DNA from: Candidatus Brocadiaceae bacterium
GTDB taxonomy: Bacteria > Planctomycetota > Brocadiia > SM23-32
DNA length: 7,950 nt
Reading direction: 5' to 3'
NCBI GenBank assembly: GCA_003567495.1
Contig: PWZK01000281.1
Coordinates: forward strand, 1-7,950
Shown here piece by piece: positions 6,479-7,950 of the stretch. Positions within the stretch are counted from its first letter, which is position 1. Each line of letters begins with the position of its first letter. The notes below the pieces were generated by a model. The model made no database searches. It had not been told where the DNA came from and saw only the letters and a program-made list of their open reading frames with translations. The position numbers and the translations under genes were made by a program.

Positions 6479-7342
6479 TTATTCGGGCTCGGCCTCCGGC
6501 GGCTCAGCGTCCAGCAGCGGCTGATCCGGCACGTCTTCAAGCTCTGGCACAATTTCCGGATCAGGCGTTTCAGGCGGGATATCCGGCTGGATATCTTCGG
6601 GGCCCGGCAGAGGTTCGAGTGGTTCCGGAAGCGCTTGCAGCAAATCGCCCTCCCTTTCCAGCACGCTCACCCTGAAATCGACAACTTCCAGTTTATGCCG
6701 GGCAACTTCCTTATCAGCAGCTTTCCGTACGGCTTTCCGATATGCATTTATTGCCGCATCTCTATCGCCTGCGAGCTCATAATTTCTGCCCGCCGCCACC
6801 GCCCAGAATGGATTGTCAGGTTCCTCCGAAATAAGAATCTCATATATGCCCGCGGCTTCATCGTGGTCTCCAACCTGCTCGAGAGAAACGGCCAGATTGG
6901 GAAGAGCCAGATGATAAACATGGTGATTTTTATATTCTTCCTTAACACGGTCAAAAGCCACCGCGGCCGCCTCAGGCTCGCCCAGTTTAAGATGCGCATT
7001 GCCCAGACGCAGGAGTACCCATGGCGTAGCCCGCGTCTTCCACTGCTCGGCAAGCAGCCTCCGGCATTCTTCGATCACATCGCGTAATTGTTCCTCCCGT
7101 TGTTCTTCTGACATCATCGGATGAACACGCGGCAGTTCTGAAAGCGCTTTCCATGTGGCCTTGAAGTGAGTATCCCTCCTTACCGCATAGTTTTGATAGA
7201 CGAGAAAGCCCGCTACAAGGATAACGACGACAGCCGCCACGGGACGCCAGAATCTGTGAAAATCCTCGGCTATCCTCGAAAAAAAATGCTCTAACCCGCC
7301 CCCCGACTTGTGCTCTCCGCCCGTTTTTTGGCGTTTATCCAT
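6479..7342 (-). CDS. Membrane-anchored TPR protein (YfgM-like topology)
   Basis: This is a 287-residue protein with a short polar N terminus (1-32), one transmembrane helix at about 33-50 (rich in Val, Ala and Leu), and a basic flank around R55-R56. It then has three tetratricopeptide repeats at about 107-138, 144-175 and 179-212. The N-terminal part ahead of the helix is probably cytoplasmic and the repeats periplasmic. This plan resembles YfgM, which binds the SecYEG translocon and exported proteins, so a role as an envelope scaffold or chaperone partner is plausible but not shown. The last 50 residues (238-287) hold 16 prolines and 17 acidic residues and no Lys or Arg, which is a disordered tail. 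ATG at 7342 has GGGAG at 7351-7355, eight bases upstream. An in-frame start at 7378 would place that ribosome site inside the gene and is rejected. It is the first gene of the block, followed after a gap of about 86 bp by proS. Confidence 0.85.
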   Translation of the reverse strand: MDKRQKTGGEHKSGGGLEHFFSRIAEDFHRFWRPVAAVVVILVAGFLVYQNYAVRRDTHFKATWKALSELPRVHPMMSEEQREEQLRDVIEECRRLLAEQWKTRATPWVLLRLGNAHLKLGEPEAAAVAFDRVKEEYKNHHVYHLALPNLAVSLEQVGDHDEAAGIYEILISEEPDNPFWAVAAGRNYELAGDRDAAINAYRKAVRKAADKEVARHKLEVVDFRVSVLEREGDLLQALPEPLEPLPGPEDIQPDIPPETPDPEIVPELEDVPDQPLLDAEPPEAEPE

Positions 7343-7350
7343 AACAAAAG

Positions 7351-7355
7351 CTCCC
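7351..7355 (-). promoter_or_regulatory. Shine-Dalgarno of the TPR gene
   Basis: GGGAG is eight bases before the ATG at 7342. It selects this start over the longer open frame beginning at 7378, which would also leave almost no leader after the predicted promoter. Confidence 0.75.
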
Positions 7356-7375
7356 AAAAAAATTAATTCTCGCAC

Positions 7376-7390
7376 CAAACATACAGTTTG
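7376..7390. promoter_or_regulatory. Small inverted repeat at the predicted transcription start
   Basis: CAAAC, five bases, GTTTG. The repeat covers the region where transcription from the promoter at 7394-7422 should begin. It could be a repressor half-site pair or a weak hairpin at the 5' end of the mRNA. With five-base arms, chance is a real alternative. Confidence 0.3.
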
Positions 7391-7393
7391 TGT

Positions 7394-7422
7394 ATTATAT
7401 GGAAAAAAGCACGAGAAGTAAA
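7394..7422 (-). promoter_or_regulatory. Sigma70-type promoter of the seven-gene block
   Basis: On the minus strand a perfect -10 box, TATAAT (7394-7399), lies 17 bp after TTTACT (7417-7422), which matches four of six bases of the -35 consensus. Transcription would start near 7387, giving a leader of about 45 bases before the TPR start. No comparable promoter was noticed in the short gaps further along, which supports one transcript for all seven genes. Confidence 0.65.
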
Positions 7423-7491
7423 GTGAATCAAACGACCATCAGTGTCTGACCTGAAGATCTCACAACTAATCATTTGAAAGAGCCCAGACTT

Positions 7492-7538
7492 TCTGTTAAA
7501 ATGTTTTTTATTAACATGATAACAGATTAACACTAACA
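7492..7538. repeat. Spaced TAACA repeats with opposing TGTTA
   Basis: TAACA occurs at 7512, 7520, 7528 and 7534, at steps of 8, 8 and 6 bases. A TCTGTTA at 7492-7498 faces them, so TGTTAA/TTAACA (7494-7499 with 7511-7516) or TCTGTTA/TAACAGA (7492-7498 with 7520-7526) can pair alternatively. The site lies about 70-115 bp upstream of the operon -35 box. It may be a cluster of regulator half-sites, but AT-rich DNA can give such patterns by chance. Confidence 0.35.
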
Positions 7539-7540
7539 AT

Positions 7541-7571
7541 AAAACTTTTTCAAAAGACTCAAAAAAGTTTT
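7541..7571. repeat. Perfect 10-bp AT-rich inverted repeat
   Basis: AAAACTTTTT (7541-7550) and AAAAAGTTTT (7562-7571) are exact reverse complements separated by 11 bases. The stem has only one G-C pair, so as a hairpin it is weak. It could be a binding site or a weak bidirectional terminator insulating the operon from what lies to the right. Confidence 0.5.
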
Positions 7572-7576
7572 AGCAT

Positions 7577-7588
7577 AACGGCAACGAC
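7577..7588 (-). repeat. 12-bp motif GTCGTTGCCGTT, right copy
   Basis: This is an exact inverted match to 60-71. It lies between the AT-rich promoter-side sequence and the hairpin element, on the same side of the element as the left copy. A shorter sequence, GACGGCAA, follows at 7591-7598 and also occurs near the left element at 32-39. Confidence 0.5.
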
Positions 7589-7633
7589 GAGACGGCAATT
7601 ACGAAAGACAAATATCTAATATTCAATGACAAT

Positions 7634-7764
7634 GCAACGATCGAAGTAAGCGCTGTAAGCGCGATATGTTATAGCCTGTGGCGAAGTGAAGGCCCCGAAT
7701 GGGGCCGAAGCGAAGCCACAGGGCAGGTAACGTGCGCAATAAATGAGTCCTGAAGGGACGGTAT
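7634..7764 (-). repeat. Three-hairpin repeat element, left-facing copy
   Basis: This is one arm of a large inverted repeat. Hairpin A has the outer stem CCTGTGGC (7675-7682) with GCCACAGG (7715-7722), an internal loop of GAAG-type bases and the inner stem GGCCCC (7691-7696) with GGGGCC (7701-7706). Hairpin B is GCGC (7650-7653) with GCGC (7659-7662). Hairpin C is GTCC (7747-7750) with GGAC (7756-7759). The reverse complement aligns with the copy at 7805-7928 in the same order, C then A then B, ending in GTTGC. Structured intergenic repeats of this size resemble REPIN/BIME elements, which are moved by RAYT transposases. No transposase is seen in this window. Confidence 0.75.
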
Positions 7765-7804
7765 AGCCGTGGAGAAAAAGGCGACCCGGGAGCATGTAGA
7801 TCAT

Positions 7805-7928
7805 TATGTCGCCCCTACAGGGCTACGCTGTCCGGGCATCGGTTTCCTATGGCTTCGCTTCGGTCCGTTGGACCTGCGCTTTGCCATAGGCTTTAGCATG
7901 ACGCGCCGTTGGCGCTGAAAGAAGTTGC
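7805..7928 (+). repeat. Three-hairpin repeat element, right-facing copy
   Basis: This is the second arm of the inverted repeat. Hairpin C is GCCC (7811-7814) with GGGC (7820-7823). Hairpin A has the outer stem CCTATGGC (7846-7853) with GCCATAGG (7883-7890), TTCGCTTC in the internal loop, and the inner stem GGTCC (7862-7866) with GGACC (7870-7874) around the loop GTT. Hairpin B is GCGCC (7903-7907), GTT, GGCGC (7911-7915), and the copy ends with GTTGC at 7924-7928. Compared with the first arm, differences in the outer stem of A, the inner stem of A, hairpin B and hairpin C are all matched on both sides of the stem. A T-rich stretch follows, but too far from hairpin B for a typical terminator. 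Confidence 0.75.
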
Positions 7929-7950
7929 GTTTTTATTTTTCGAATTTTGA

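Larger units (their letters stand above)
7343..7950. other. 608-bp intergenic region without a credible gene
   Basis: This stretch holds the operon leader and promoter (to 7422), AT-rich DNA with TAACA and inverted repeats (7492-7571), the 12-bp shared motif (7577-7588), a low-complexity stretch with TCTAATATTCAATGACAATG, and the two facing hairpin elements (7634-7928). The only open frame of note, 62 codons on the minus strand at 7616-7804, simply reads through the hairpins and has no ribosome site I can support. I see no tRNA or other known RNA gene. Confidence 0.8.

Noticed and set aside
7616..7804. 62-codon open frame on the minus strand
   Set aside because: It reads through the hairpin element. 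Similar spurious proteins are predicted from such repeats, and there is no ribosome site or protein-like pattern.
7634..7928. CRISPR array or phage attachment site
   Set aside because: The repeats are inverted and structured, with no regular direct repeats and unique spacers, and no tRNA, integrase or cas gene is present.
7903..7940. Intrinsic terminator on the plus strand
   Set aside because: The T-rich stretch begins about 14 bases after the GCGCC/GGCGC hairpin, too far for the usual mechanism, and no plus-strand gene precedes it.

Overview
The window holds one compact block of seven genes, all on the minus strand, so transcription runs from right to left. It is flanked on both sides by non-coding DNA rich in short repeats. 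In order of transcription the genes are: a membrane-anchored TPR protein, prolyl-tRNA synthetase (proS), a DUF4416 protein, nucleoside diphosphate kinase (ndk), a lipoprotein of unknown function, UDP-glucose 4-epimerase (galE) and cysteinyl-tRNA synthetase (cysS). Gaps between genes run from 1 to about 90 bp, with no obvious internal terminator. A good sigma70-like promoter sits just before the TPR gene, so the set is most simply read as one operon of mixed housekeeping function: two aminoacyl-tRNA synthetases, nucleotide balancing, sugar-nucleotide supply and two envelope proteins of unknown role.

The organism is a diderm bacterium, judging by the lipoprotein with outer-membrane-type residues after its cysteine and the single-pass TPR protein. 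DUF4416, the KMGKS variant in CysRS and the style of the intergenic repeats suggest Planctomycetota, perhaps the Phycisphaerae/Sedimentisphaerales side. That placement is inference, not proof.

Layout: 1-112 is non-coding, with the end of a repeat element, a conserved 12-bp motif and a tandem heptamer array running into the cysS stop. 113-7342 is the gene block. 7343-7950 has no credible gene. It holds the operon promoter and AT-rich inverted and TAACA repeats (about 7377-7571). Beyond these, at 7634-7928, lies a large imperfect inverted repeat made of two copies of an approximately 125-bp, three-hairpin element.

The most interesting signal is this hairpin element. The two right-hand copies face each other and differ by compensated changes in every main stem. 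The left edge of the window appears to begin inside a third copy. A 12-bp motif, GTCGTTGCCGTT, occurs beyond the element on both sides in the same relative orientation. The gene block is therefore bracketed by members of a dispersed, structure-conserved repeat family resembling REPIN/BIME elements. The protein-coding genes themselves look ordinary and intact.
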